Shown here: positions 30,450 through 37,621 of the stretch, piece after piece | Position numbering within the stretch: the first letter of the stretch is position 1 | How the letters are laid out: each line of letters begins with the position of its first letter | Origin: Bacteroidales bacterium UBA3754 | GTDB taxonomy: Bacteria; Bacteroidota; Bacteroidia; Bacteroidales; UBA1715 | Length of the DNA: 39,697 nt | NCBI GenBank assembly: GCA_002371705.1 | Contig: DFGI01000018.1 | Coordinates: 1 to 39,697, forward strand | Reading direction: 5' to 3' | Notes under the pieces: generated by a model | What the model was told of the DNA's origin: nothing | The model's input: only the letters and a program-made list of their open reading frames with translations | Database searches by the model: none | Program-made: the position numbers and the translations under genes

Positions 30450-31574
30450 TTACAATAATATATTTTTAATCCACAGACCTAAAAACCTATCCACAACAAT
30501 AAATTCATTGTTTCGTTCAGTAACAATGCCTTTTTCTATTAGTTTCTGCATTGCAGACTGCACCGAGCTTGCCGATGGCAGATTATGTTTTTTTATAAAC
30601 GACACAGAAGTCACTCGTGTTGCCACACCATCTTTCGCTATGGCGTACAAAATCATTTTTTGCTTATCAGAAATGTTAGAAAGTATTTCTTTATATATAG
30701 GTTCTTTATCAATAATGATATTTGTTATTGCTTGTTTCACAATATCCAATGTACATTCGTTGCCTTCGACCAATGAAAATGCCTCGTTACATGTTTTTTG
30801 AATATAAAACGTATGCCCGTCAAACGTGTCGTAAATATATTTCACAATATCCGTAGCGATTGCTATATCGTTGTCGTTGAATTGTTTAGTGATGAATTCA
30901 CAATACACGTCAAAAGGGATTTCGTTTAGTTCCATTATGTCGGCACTTTGATAAAACGGGCGAGTAGAATTCAGGAACATATTCTGCATAATGCTTCGTT
31001 CGCTTCCTGCAAAAATAAATTGACAATTTTGCATTTTTTGAATATGTCCTCTCAATAATGCTTCAATATTTTTTTCTGGGTATTTATGAATTTGCTGAAA
31101 CTCGTCAATAGCGACAACGCAAGGTTTGTCGGCGTGTTCAAGGTAGGTGAATATTTCTTCCAAAGTAAGTTCGGGCTTTTCTATATCGCCCAAATCAATG
31201 TTGAACGACGGTAGTCCAGTAATTGGGTCAACACCGAATTTACCAGCTATGGACTTTATTGTTTGCAAGAACGTGAGAGAAAGTTTTTTCCCTTTGGGTA
31301 CAATTTGTCTGTAGATTTCTTTTCCCAATGCGAATGTAAATTCCTGCAACGACGCTGTATGAAGAATATCTACAAAAAAGGTATAGTATTTCTCATCTAA
31401 TTCCTTTTGTGCGTAACAATGTTGAATGAGCCCGGTTTTTCCCATTCTTCGCAAAGAAATCAACACCAAATTATTCCCATTAGTAATGGAATGAACAAGT
31501 TTTTTAGTTTCTAATTCCCTGTCGCAAAAGTATTTGTCGGGGATTTTCCCAACGACAACAAACGGATTTTCCAT
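30450..31574 (-). CDS. Orphan AAA/STAND-like ATPase, copy 2
   Basis: The 374-residue protein is a paralog of the ATPase at 5599-6717: same MENPF start, Walker A at SLRRMGKTGL (Lys46), Walker B at CVVAIDEFQQI (Asp157, Glu158) and a C-terminal winged-helix-like part (SFIKKHNLPSASSVQSAMQKLIEKGIVTERNN). It is read against its neighbours, with its stop 32 bases from the WYL gene stop and its own complete promoter upstream (TTTG at 31638, TATATTTG at 31614). It occupies nearly all of a 1.36-kb segment bounded by the 31-bp repeats, which suggests recent insertion. Its function is unknown; a role in phage or plasmid defence is a guess only. Confidence 0.85.
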   Translation of the reverse strand: MENPFVVVGKIPDKYFCDRELETKKLVHSITNGNNLVLISLRRMGKTGLIQHCYAQKELDEKYYTFFVDILHTASLQEFTFALGKEIYRQIVPKGKKLSLTFLQTIKSIAGKFGVDPITGLPSFNIDLGDIEKPELTLEEIFTYLEHADKPCVVAIDEFQQIHKYPEKNIEALLRGHIQKMQNCQFIFAGSERSIMQNMFLNSTRPFYQSADIMELNEIPFDVYCEFITKQFNDNDIAIATDIVKYIYDTFDGHTFYIQKTCNEAFSLVEGNECTLDIVKQAITNIIIDKEPIYKEILSNISDKQKMILYAIAKDGVATRVTSVSFIKKHNLPSASSVQSAMQKLIEKGIVTERNNEFIVVDRFLGLWIKNILL

Positions 31575-31606
31575 AGCAACTATGTTTTTTTATTGTTCAA
31601 TTTTTG

Positions 31607-31638
31607 CAAATATAATTATGTTGTTGGGATTATGCAAA
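31607..31638 (-). promoter_or_regulatory. Promoter of ATPase copy 2
   Basis: Minus strand: TTTG at 31638-31635 and TATATTTG at 31614-31607 with a 20-base spacer. The leader to the ATG at 31574 is about 26 bases. Confidence 0.75.
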
Positions 31639-31679
31639 TAAAATTATGTGAATCGCATAATGTAAAAAACATATTTTTT

Positions 31680-31775
31680 TTGAGCCGTGGCAGCCAAGTG
31701 AAAGTTTTGGCTCCAGAAAAATTAAAAAAAGAAATTCAAGATAGATTGAAAGAGACATTGAAATTGTATAAGTGA
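31680..31775 (+). pseudogene. Orphaned 3' end of a WYL gene
   Basis: This fragment encodes LSRGSQVKVLAPEKLKKEIQ, then DRLKETLKLYK and a stop, aligning without gaps to the last 33 codons of the intact WYL gene (30320-30418). The first 31 bases (31681-31711) are identical to it; after that the protein is related but the DNA has diverged. Nothing upstream of 31680 resembles a WYL gene. It is probably the original 3' end displaced by the ATPase insertion, or all that is left of a second WYL gene. Confidence 0.8.
31681..31711. repeat. 31-bp exact direct repeat, right copy
   Basis: Identical to 30321-30351. It lies at the start of the orphaned WYL 3' end, next to the ATPase promoter region. The remaining gene-free bases to 31926 show only a weak palindrome CATCAAAGTTTGATG and no gene. 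Confidence 0.9.
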
Positions 31776-31926
31776 TAGCGCCGTATTGCAAATTACATCA
31801 ATTATTTAAAAAAGAGCATCAAAGTTTGATGTCCTGAATCAGAAGGGAAAAATAAGTGACGTAAAATATTGTTATTAATAATACTTATTCATATTATTGC
31901 AAAATAATTATTTAAGAAAAATTAAT

Positions 31927-32838
31927 ATGAGACGATTAACGACAACTCTTTTTAATGAGTTAAAAGAAGGAAAATTCCAGTCTTTGTTGGAGTATGTAAA
32001 AGAAGATGACACTCTAGACATGGAGTTTAGGGGCAACTACTTTACTGTGTATTATCGAGGAGGGGCACTTCTTATTGTTGAAGAAACCCCCGATGGAACA
32101 TACGATTGGAAAGGTATTTCTGAAGAATATCTACTTAAAGGTAAAGACAAGTATGTGCCGAAGCACAGCAAGGTTGAGCAATTTGACGAGTATATTCCTG
32201 AGGCTAAGCATGTTATTGATAGATATATATGTAAAGGTCCGAAAAATCATTTGGGAGAAAAAGAGATTCAGCAACTTGTAGTTAGAGAAAACAACTATTC
32301 TCCTAATTCGCAGGATACGGATTATTTTATTGTTGATATGGAATACGAGGAGGCAGGTGGAACTGGTCGATTTGATTTAATTGCGTTACGTTGGGATTCA
32401 AATGGCGCAGCTCGAAAAAAGAACTTGGTATCTTTGACAGTTATCGAAGTAAAACAAGGATATAATACAGTCAGAACAAGTAGCAGCAGTCCTGGATTAC
32501 GTTCGCATCAAGAGGATTTTTCTAAATTTATAGAGAAAAAAAGAACCGCTGGTGTTCTTAAAGACTTTTGTAAGGATATGGTGATGATATTTAAGCAGAA
32601 GTGCGAATTGGGTCTAATATTGGCGAATGAAAAGATAGAAGGCATTAATCAGGACTTCCAATTGAATGTAGAGGAAGATGTTGATTTTGTATGTCTTCTT
32701 GCCAACTATAAAAAAGCAAGTGATAATTTACGGAACGAATTAAAAGAAATGGAACCTTGCAAGTTCATAAGGTCTCATTACAGTGGGTATGGTCTTTATG
32801 CTGATGAAATTATTACTTTAACATCAAAGGACATATAA
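31927..32838 (+). CDS. PD-(D/E)XK nuclease-like protein of unknown role
   Basis: The 303-residue protein contains a pattern consistent with the PD-(D/E)XK nuclease core: an upstream acidic helix (EKEIQQLVVREN, Glu113), then GRFDLIALRWD (Asp150) and LTVIEVKQGYN (Glu174-Val-Lys176). Residues 1-100 form a separate region with beta-strand character (EFRGNYFTVYYRGGALLIVEE), and 180-303 are mostly helical. I do not recognise the family. The start at 31927 (MRRLTTTLF) is taken because the previous 10 residues of the longer frame look like AT-rich leader. It has its own terminator and no obvious partner, so it could be a solitary defence or repair nuclease. The nuclease call rests on motif spacing only. 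Confidence 0.6.
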   Translation: MRRLTTTLFNELKEGKFQSLLEYVKEDDTLDMEFRGNYFTVYYRGGALLIVEETPDGTYDWKGISEEYLLKGKDKYVPKHSKVEQFDEYIPEAKHVIDRYICKGPKNHLGEKEIQQLVVRENNYSPNSQDTDYFIVDMEYEEAGGTGRFDLIALRWDSNGAARKKNLVSLTVIEVKQGYNTVRTSSSSPGLRSHQEDFSKFIEKKRTAGVLKDFCKDMVMIFKQKCELGLILANEKIEGINQDFQLNVEEDVDFVCLLANYKKASDNLRNELKEMEPCKFIRSHYSGYGLYADEIITLTSKDI

Positions 32839-32881
32839 TAATGTAGAAACGTTGTAATTTACATTTAATTTAAATTTTTCC

Positions 32882-32911
32882 AAAGCACGAACCTCAAATT
32901 CGTGCTTTTTT
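32882..32911 (+). terminator. Terminator of the PD-(D/E)XK-like gene
   Basis: AAAGCACGAA / TTCGTGCTTT, a perfect 10-bp stem with a 7-nt loop, followed by TTT and a T-rich run, 44 bases after the stop codon. Confidence 0.85.
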
Positions 32912-32919
32912 CTTCTTCA

Positions 32920-33089
32920 TTCGTACCTAACGGCACGAAAAGATAAAATCCGTATTATTTCTACCGATATGTAGTGCCTACGGCACAATTTTACCAATAT
33001 TGTATGACGAAAATTGTCCCGTGAGGGACAAAATATTGGTAGAATAATTATCCCTGTCTTCCCTCTTATTTCGTGCCGTAAGGTACGAA
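32920..33089. repeat. 170-bp element bounded by 20-bp inverted repeats and containing further hairpins
   Basis: TTCGTACCTAACGGCACGAA (32920-32939) and TTCGTGCCGTAAGGTACGAA (33070-33089) are reverse complements at 19 of 20 positions, and each is itself a hairpin. Inside are GTGCC-TAC-GGCAC (32974-32986), TTGTCCC-GTGA-GGGACAA (33014-33031) and a long-range pair CTACCGATAT (32961-32970) with ATATTGGTAG (33033-33042). No gene is seen from 32839 to 33198. It could be a non-autonomous mobile repeat or a structured RNA. Confidence 0.65.
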
Positions 33090-33198
33090 ATCCATTTCCA
33101 AATTCATCCCAAATTTTCCAAAGATATTTTCCACCTCGGCAGGGTTTGTGCACACCCCAATCGTCTTATATAGAAATGATGTTAAACAATAAAGTAAA

Positions 33199-33720
33199 AT
33201 GGAAAAAGAAATTATCGAAAATTATTCTTTCAATCCGCTTGATTATGACGAGAGCGGAAGGAGGAAGGACGATGGGAAAACATTACGAGATGTGGTAAAG
33301 GATTTTGAGCATGATTTTCACAATCGGCATTCAACCGAATACGCATTGAATTTGTATGCTAATTCGCGGACAATGAATCTTTTAGCAAAATCAAATGGTG
33401 CAGAACCATTTATGATTTACGGAATGGATTTGTGCCACGGCACAGTTTTCAACCCTAAAGACGACCCAGATTTCAACTTTCAGGTAGATTCGTTTAGTGA
33501 ATTCACTACTGTATATGGCATAGATTCGGCTTTTATGACTGATTTTAACGAAAACGGTTATCCAGTCTTTGATGATAATAGTGAAGTTTATCCATTGACC
33601 TTGTTGATTGACGAAAAAATGAGAGACGGGGAAATCCGTTTAACCACGCCGACAACCGATGATGACGATGAAGAACCAGAAACTATAATTAACGATGTAC
33701 CACAAAAAGAATATGTATAA
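33199..33720 (+). CDS. Hypothetical acidic protein
   Basis: The 173-residue protein has no recognised domain. It has an N-terminal helical region (GKTLRDVVKDFEHDFHNRHSTEYALNLYANSRTMNLLAK), a middle part with PFMIYGMDLCHGTVFNP, and a strongly acidic tail (TTPTTDDDDEEPETIIND). There is no signal peptide or membrane segment. Its stop codon overlaps the start of the next gene by one base (TAATG), so the two form a coupled pair. No promoter box is clear. The acidic tail could mimic nucleic acid or bind a partner, but this is speculation. Confidence 0.65.
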   Translation: MEKEIIENYSFNPLDYDESGRRKDDGKTLRDVVKDFEHDFHNRHSTEYALNLYANSRTMNLLAKSNGAEPFMIYGMDLCHGTVFNPKDDPDFNFQVDSFSEFTTVYGIDSAFMTDFNENGYPVFDDNSEVYPLTLLIDEKMRDGEIRLTTPTTDDDDEEPETIINDVPQKEYV

Positions 33721-33986
33721 TGGAAACACAAAAAAATAACGAATCACATTTGATACACAACGAGAACGGCGAATGGATAAGCACGGGAAAAGTAATCTTT
33801 CTGTTTGATTCATTTGCAACGAAACTTAAAGCACTGGCGGACAAACAAGGGAAAAAGTTTTCCATTCATAAATACTATGATGGGACGCCGTGGTGCTATC
33901 GGCAGGAGTTTGAGGCATTAAACCTGAAAGGTTTATTAGTGACATCAAAGGAGTGGAGATTATTAACAGATCAATACGCTTTGTAA
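33720..33986 (+). CDS. Hypothetical protein coupled to the acidic protein
   Basis: The 88-residue protein shares its first base with the stop codon of the upstream gene. It contains GEWISTGKVIFLFDSFATKLKALADKQGK and KYYDGTPWCYRQEFEALNLKG, and resembles no family I know. It is soluble and without signal. The pair is followed after 99 bases by the MBL-fold hydrolase, which has its own promoter box and Shine-Dalgarno sequence. Confidence 0.65.
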   Translation: METQKNNESHLIHNENGEWISTGKVIFLFDSFATKLKALADKQGKKFSIHKYYDGTPWCYRQEFEALNLKGLLVTSKEWRLLTDQYAL

Positions 33987-34052
33987 CACGATATTTGCAG
34001 GATTTTAGAAAAATAATTTTTACTTGTGCCGACTTTTCGCACACCTGGTTTT

Positions 34053-34082
34053 TATTTTTGCAGAAATTTTAATATTGGAGGT
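34053..34082 (+). promoter_or_regulatory. -7 box and unusually strong Shine-Dalgarno of the MBL-fold gene
   Basis: TATTTTTG (34053-34060) is a -7 match; GGAGGT (34077-34082) lies 3 bases before the ATG at 34086. A full Shine-Dalgarno is exceptional in this window, where almost no gene has one, and it fixes the start at 34086. Confidence 0.6.
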
Positions 34083-34085
34083 AGT

Positions 34086-35384
34086 ATGAAGATAACAATT
34101 CATCGTGGGACGAATCAAATCGGCGGTTGCATTACGGAAATTCAATCGGCGAAAGGTGACAAAATTTTAATTGATTTCGGACATAATTTGCCCGAAGGTG
34201 ACAAACCAGCTCAAGACAAGTACGACGAGGATGAAAATGTGTTGAAATTGTTGGAAGGTGTGTCCGATGTGTATTACACGCATTACCATGGCGACCATAT
34301 TTCGTTTGAGTCGGATATTTACCGTGCTGGCGTTACGCAGCATATCGGGGCATTGTCGCTCAAGATGGTTAAAACGCTTAAACAACACATGCAGCACGCT
34401 GATAGTCTGAAAGAACGTGCCACTAAAAGTCTTGAGGCGTTGGAGCATTTCAGAATATATAAATCAAAACATACTGAAACTGTTGGCGACATTCGCATTA
34501 CGCCATATTTTGTGAGTCATTCAGCCATTGATGCGCATATGTTTTTGATTGAATGTGACGGCATTACCGTTCTGCATACTGGCGATTTCCGCGATCATGG
34601 TTATATGGGCACGGGGTTGGAGAAAAATTTAATCGCCAACATTGTACCCAAGCAAATTGATGTGCTTGTCACCGAAGGAACCATGCTTTCACGCATTGCC
34701 GAGAAAGTCCCAACAGAACGGGATTTGCAACAGAAAACCATTGATATTTTTAACAAATACAAAAATGTCTTTGTACTTTGTTCGTCAATGGATGCCGACA
34801 GAATAGTCACTTTTTATCAAGCCACACGGAAACAAAAACCAAATCGTTGGTTTGTGACAGATTCATATCAGGGCGAACAGATTCAAAATATAAGGAACAA
34901 TCTAACAGGAATCTATTCCGATATTTGCTATGGTAATATTCTGCAAAAACACGACGAAGTTTTGGCAAAAATGTTGGAAAACGGCTTTACAATGTTGGTA
35001 CGAAATACGGAAACGTTCAAAAATTTGCTCAAAGAAATCGTGCCGCAAATTGATATGCGTCAAACGGCGTTTATCTATTCCCAATTTGAAGGATATATCA
35101 CCAAGGGACTTCCAACGTTCAAACAATCAACCTACGACTTTGTTCATTCCTACGATTGGGCGGTGGAACGAGTGCATACGTCGGGACATGCTTCTTGCAA
35201 AACCCTTGCCGAAGTGTGCAATCTTGTAAATCCGTCGTTGGCGATAATTCCCATTCATAAAGAATGGGATACTGATTTCGCCTCATTGCCAATTTCTTCC
35301 GAATTGAAGAAAAAAATCGTTACAAAAAGTATGGCTTTGGAAAAAGAGAATGGGGATTTTATTAATTTTGAGGTGAAGGAATAA
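34086..35384 (+). CDS. MBL-fold hydrolase, RNase J/beta-CASP-like
   Basis: The 432-residue protein has a metallo-beta-lactamase domain with the H-x-H-x-D-H signature in HYHGDH (66-71), further metal ligands in FVSHSAIDAH (His145) and TGDFRDHGY (Asp167), and a C-terminal HTSGHAS motif typical of RNase J/beta-CASP proteins (VHTSGHASCKTLAEV). The middle 160 residues (FVLCSSMDADRIVTFYQATRK) resemble the beta-CASP cap. It is shorter than RNase J (about 550 residues) and lacks its C-terminal domain. A nuclease acting on RNA or DNA is likely. The strong Shine-Dalgarno and distinct promoter suggest acquired or high expression. Confidence 0.85.
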   Translation: MKITIHRGTNQIGGCITEIQSAKGDKILIDFGHNLPEGDKPAQDKYDEDENVLKLLEGVSDVYYTHYHGDHISFESDIYRAGVTQHIGALSLKMVKTLKQHMQHADSLKERATKSLEALEHFRIYKSKHTETVGDIRITPYFVSHSAIDAHMFLIECDGITVLHTGDFRDHGYMGTGLEKNLIANIVPKQIDVLVTEGTMLSRIAEKVPTERDLQQKTIDIFNKYKNVFVLCSSMDADRIVTFYQATRKQKPNRWFVTDSYQGEQIQNIRNNLTGIYSDICYGNILQKHDEVLAKMLENGFTMLVRNTETFKNLLKEIVPQIDMRQTAFIYSQFEGYITKGLPTFKQSTYDFVHSYDWAVERVHTSGHASCKTLAEVCNLVNPSLAIIPIHKEWDTDFASLPISSELKKKIVTKSMALEKENGDFINFEVKE

Positions 35385-35460
35385 GACAATGAGAAATCCG
35401 ACATACACACATTGCAATAAATAGTTTTGAACATTGTGTATTTTGTTTCAAGAAAAAACT

Positions 35461-35468
35461 TAATTTTG
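35461..35468 (+). promoter_or_regulatory. -7 box of the DpnII-like operon
   Basis: TAATTTTG matches TAnnTTTG, 18 bases before the ATG at 35487, and excludes the start at 35427. TTTG at 35442-35445 is 15 bases upstream, TTG at 35434 is 24 bases upstream; neither spacing is ideal. Confidence 0.5.
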
Positions 35469-35486
35469 GATACTAAAAAAAAATTA

Positions 35487-36398
35487 ATGAAAGCGAAACC
35501 ATTTGTCAAATGGGTTGGTGGTAAAACTCAACTCATTGACCAACTCGAAGCTCTGCTTCCTGCTGACTTTGACCAATGGGAGAATGTCACTTACATTGAA
35601 CCGTTTGTCGGTGGAGGAGCAATGCTCTTCTATATGTTGCAGACATACCCGAATATTAAGTCGGCGATAATTAATGATATAAATGCAGACCTCACTACTT
35701 GCTATAAGGTGGTAAGGGATAATCCTGCTATGCTAATTAACTCATTGAAAGAGATTCAAAAAGAGTATTATGCATGTCGAGATTGGAATGAGCGTAAAGA
35801 GCTTTTTATGAAGATGCGAGATGAATTTAACACAAAGAATTTGGAAGAAATTCGTAATACAACTTTGTTCTTTTTCTTAAATCGCACGTGTTTCAATGGT
35901 CTTTATAGGGTTAATAAATCAGGTTTGTTCAATGTTCCATTTGGTAAATACGAGACACCCACAATTTGTGATCCTGTAACTATTTATGCTGACAGCGAAT
36001 TATTGCAGAAAGTAGAAATTCTGACGGGAGATTACCAACAAACATTATCAAAGGCAAAAGGAAATTCTTTTTTTTATTTTGACCCACCATATCGTCCGCT
36101 AAGTAATACAAGCAGTTTCAACGATTACTCAAAAGAAGCATTCAACGACCTTGCTCAACAACGTTTAAAAATCTTTTGTGATAAGGTGACAGATGCTGGA
36201 TATAAGTTTATGTTAAGTAATTCCGATTGCTTTAACACACCTTTGAAAGATACATTTTTTGAAGATTTGTATCTTGCATATACTATAGACCGTGTTTGGG
36301 CGGCTCGAATGGTGAATGCCAACCCTAATAAGCGTGGGAAACTGCAAGAAATTCTTGTACACAATTATAACGAAACGAAACTAAAACAAGCAGTATAA
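35487..36398 (+). CDS. dpnM: DNA adenine methyltransferase (Dam/DpnM type, GATC)
   Basis: The 303-residue protein is an alpha-class N6-adenine methyltransferase of the Dam/D12 family: KPFVKWVGGKTQL (4-16, motif X), EPFVGGGAML (motif I, AdoMet binding), FYFDPPYRPLS (motif IV, catalytic DPPY), and FLNRTCFNGLYRVNKSGLFNVPFG (target recognition of the GATC type). It protects host GATC sites from the endonuclease encoded immediately downstream. The start at 36400 of that gene follows one base after the TAA. GATC as the target is inferred from the family and from the DpnII-like partner. Confidence 0.92.
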   Translation: MKAKPFVKWVGGKTQLIDQLEALLPADFDQWENVTYIEPFVGGGAMLFYMLQTYPNIKSAIINDINADLTTCYKVVRDNPAMLINSLKEIQKEYYACRDWNERKELFMKMRDEFNTKNLEEIRNTTLFFFLNRTCFNGLYRVNKSGLFNVPFGKYETPTICDPVTIYADSELLQKVEILTGDYQQTLSKAKGNSFFYFDPPYRPLSNTSSFNDYSKEAFNDLAQQRLKIFCDKVTDAGYKFMLSNSDCFNTPLKDTFFEDLYLAYTIDRVWAARMVNANPNKRGKLQEILVHNYNETKLKQAV

Positions 36399-36399
36399 T

Positions 36400-37236
36400 A
36401 TGGCAGCACATACAGATCAAGATTTTAAGACATTTATATCTCAATTAAGAGAAACCAATCAAACATTGGATTTCTTCTGCGACTTTGAAAAAATAGGTAG
36501 AAATGTTGACGACATTAAGTTAAGTCTTTGTATGCTAAATAGTTTGATTGGAACTTCTGATTTGAGGAAGTCTGTTGAAACTATTTGGAACAGGGATAAA
36601 ACGGCGTTTTCTGTTCTGCCAATTTTAATTGCGGTTAGAGATGAAGGAAGCAAAAAAGTTCTTGATTCGCTCAATAATATTGTCGATATAAAAACTTTTT
36701 TTGGCTCTATTGACAGAGTCATTGAATTTTTGGAAAGCACTGGATTGGCTGATTTGTTCAGGAAACGCACAATCAAAGACCTTGTCGATTATGTCTTTGG
36801 AATTGAAACAGGATTGGACACAAATGCCCGCAAAAATCGAAGCGGTCATATTATGGAGAATACTGTGGCTCAGATTTTTAGAGAAAATAAAATCAAATTT
36901 CGTCAGGAAGTTTATTCAAAAGAATGGGCAGCAATCACCAAGGTTCTCGGCGATGACGAAAAGCGTTTTGATTTTGTGATTGAAACGTCAGAAAAAACAT
37001 ATTTGATTGAAGTTAATTTTTACAGCGCGGGCGGCTCTAAACTCAATGAAGTTGCTCGGTCTTATTCAGAACTTGCGCCTAAAATTAACTCTGTCAATGG
37101 TTTTGAGTTTGTATGGATTACGGATGGAATCGGTTGGAAATCAGCAAAAAACAAACTTCAAGAAGCGTACAATATTATACCAAAAGTGTATAATTTGACG
37201 AATGTAAAGGAATTTATAAAATTTATTCTTACGTAG
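36400..37236 (+). CDS. dpnB: DpnII-like type II restriction endonuclease
   Basis: The 278-residue protein resembles R.DpnII: GLDTNARKNRSGHIMENTVAQI (139-160), KRFDFVIETSEKTYLIEVNFYSAGG (catalytic region with Asp191 and Glu204-Val-Asn206), SKLNEVARSYSELAPKINSV, and FVWITDGIGWKSAK. R.DpnII cuts unmethylated GATC. It follows the methyltransferase with one base between. The expected order in Streptococcus is M1-M2-R; here the endonuclease comes second, and the second methyltransferase follows a separate promoter and an extra gene. Confidence 0.92.
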   Translation: MAAHTDQDFKTFISQLRETNQTLDFFCDFEKIGRNVDDIKLSLCMLNSLIGTSDLRKSVETIWNRDKTAFSVLPILIAVRDEGSKKVLDSLNNIVDIKTFFGSIDRVIEFLESTGLADLFRKRTIKDLVDYVFGIETGLDTNARKNRSGHIMENTVAQIFRENKIKFRQEVYSKEWAAITKVLGDDEKRFDFVIETSEKTYLIEVNFYSAGGSKLNEVARSYSELAPKINSVNGFEFVWITDGIGWKSAKNKLQEAYNIIPKVYNLTNVKEFIKFILT

Positions 37237-37281
37237 TATTAATCAATTTTTTATGTATTTTTTTACTTTATTGCAAAAAAA

Positions 37282-37312
37282 TTGGTAATGAAAAAAGGTA
37301 TTTGTATCTTTG
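37282..37312 (+). promoter_or_regulatory. Internal promoter of the R-M locus
   Basis: TTG at 37282-37284 and TATCTTTG at 37305-37312 have a 20-base spacer, a full Bacteroidota promoter. It drives the small Cys/His protein and second methyltransferase and excludes the start at 37310. Confidence 0.8.
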
Positions 37313-37348
37313 CATTGTGATAATATTAATCATTTAAATATAATTATA

Positions 37349-37621
37349 ATGGCTTGTAATAAAGATCATACAAAAATTCAGGATTATATGAAGGACTTGC
37401 CCATCGATCAAGGTGGAGTAGGACGACACAAGTGTGCAGCTTGTGCATTTGAACGTGGATACGAATTAGGAAGACAGATGATTGAAAATTTCAACATCGG
37501 AGAAACAATTTCTAATTTAGAAGAAAGTCAAGCTCAGAATCAAAGACATAAAAGTCCTCACGCAGCATTTGCTATGGGATATTTCCTTGGCGTGAGAGAT
37601 TATTATGCAGCTAAACCATAG
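37349..37621 (+). CDS. Small Cys/His protein inside the R-M locus
   Basis: The 90-residue protein begins MACNKDH and carries GGVGRHKCAACAFERGYELG (35-54 region) and HKSPHAAFAMGYFLGVRDYY near the end. The CxxC with nearby His and Cys-x4-His at the start suggest a small zinc-binding fold. The two segments GYELGRQ and GYFLGVR look like an internal repeat (A-F-x-x-G-Y-x-L-G). It overlaps the second methyltransferase by 17 bases, so it is translated together with it. It could modulate the R-M enzymes, for instance as a controller, but this is inference. Confidence 0.72.
   Translation: MACNKDHTKIQDYMKDLPIDQGGVGRHKCAACAFERGYELGRQMIENFNIGETISNLEESQAQNQRHKSPHAAFAMGYFLGVRDYYAAKP

Noticed and set aside
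31593..31679. N-terminal part of a 60-residue frame joined to the WYL fragment
   Set aside because: The first 29 codons coincide with the promoter and leader of ATPase copy 2 on the other strand and do not resemble a WYL protein; only the last 31 codons are homologous.
32917..33153. Possible 78-residue minus-strand gene over the 170-bp element
   Set aside because: It spans the inverted repeats and hairpins of the element, has a Cys/Arg-rich non-protein-like composition and no promoter; the symmetry explains the open frame.
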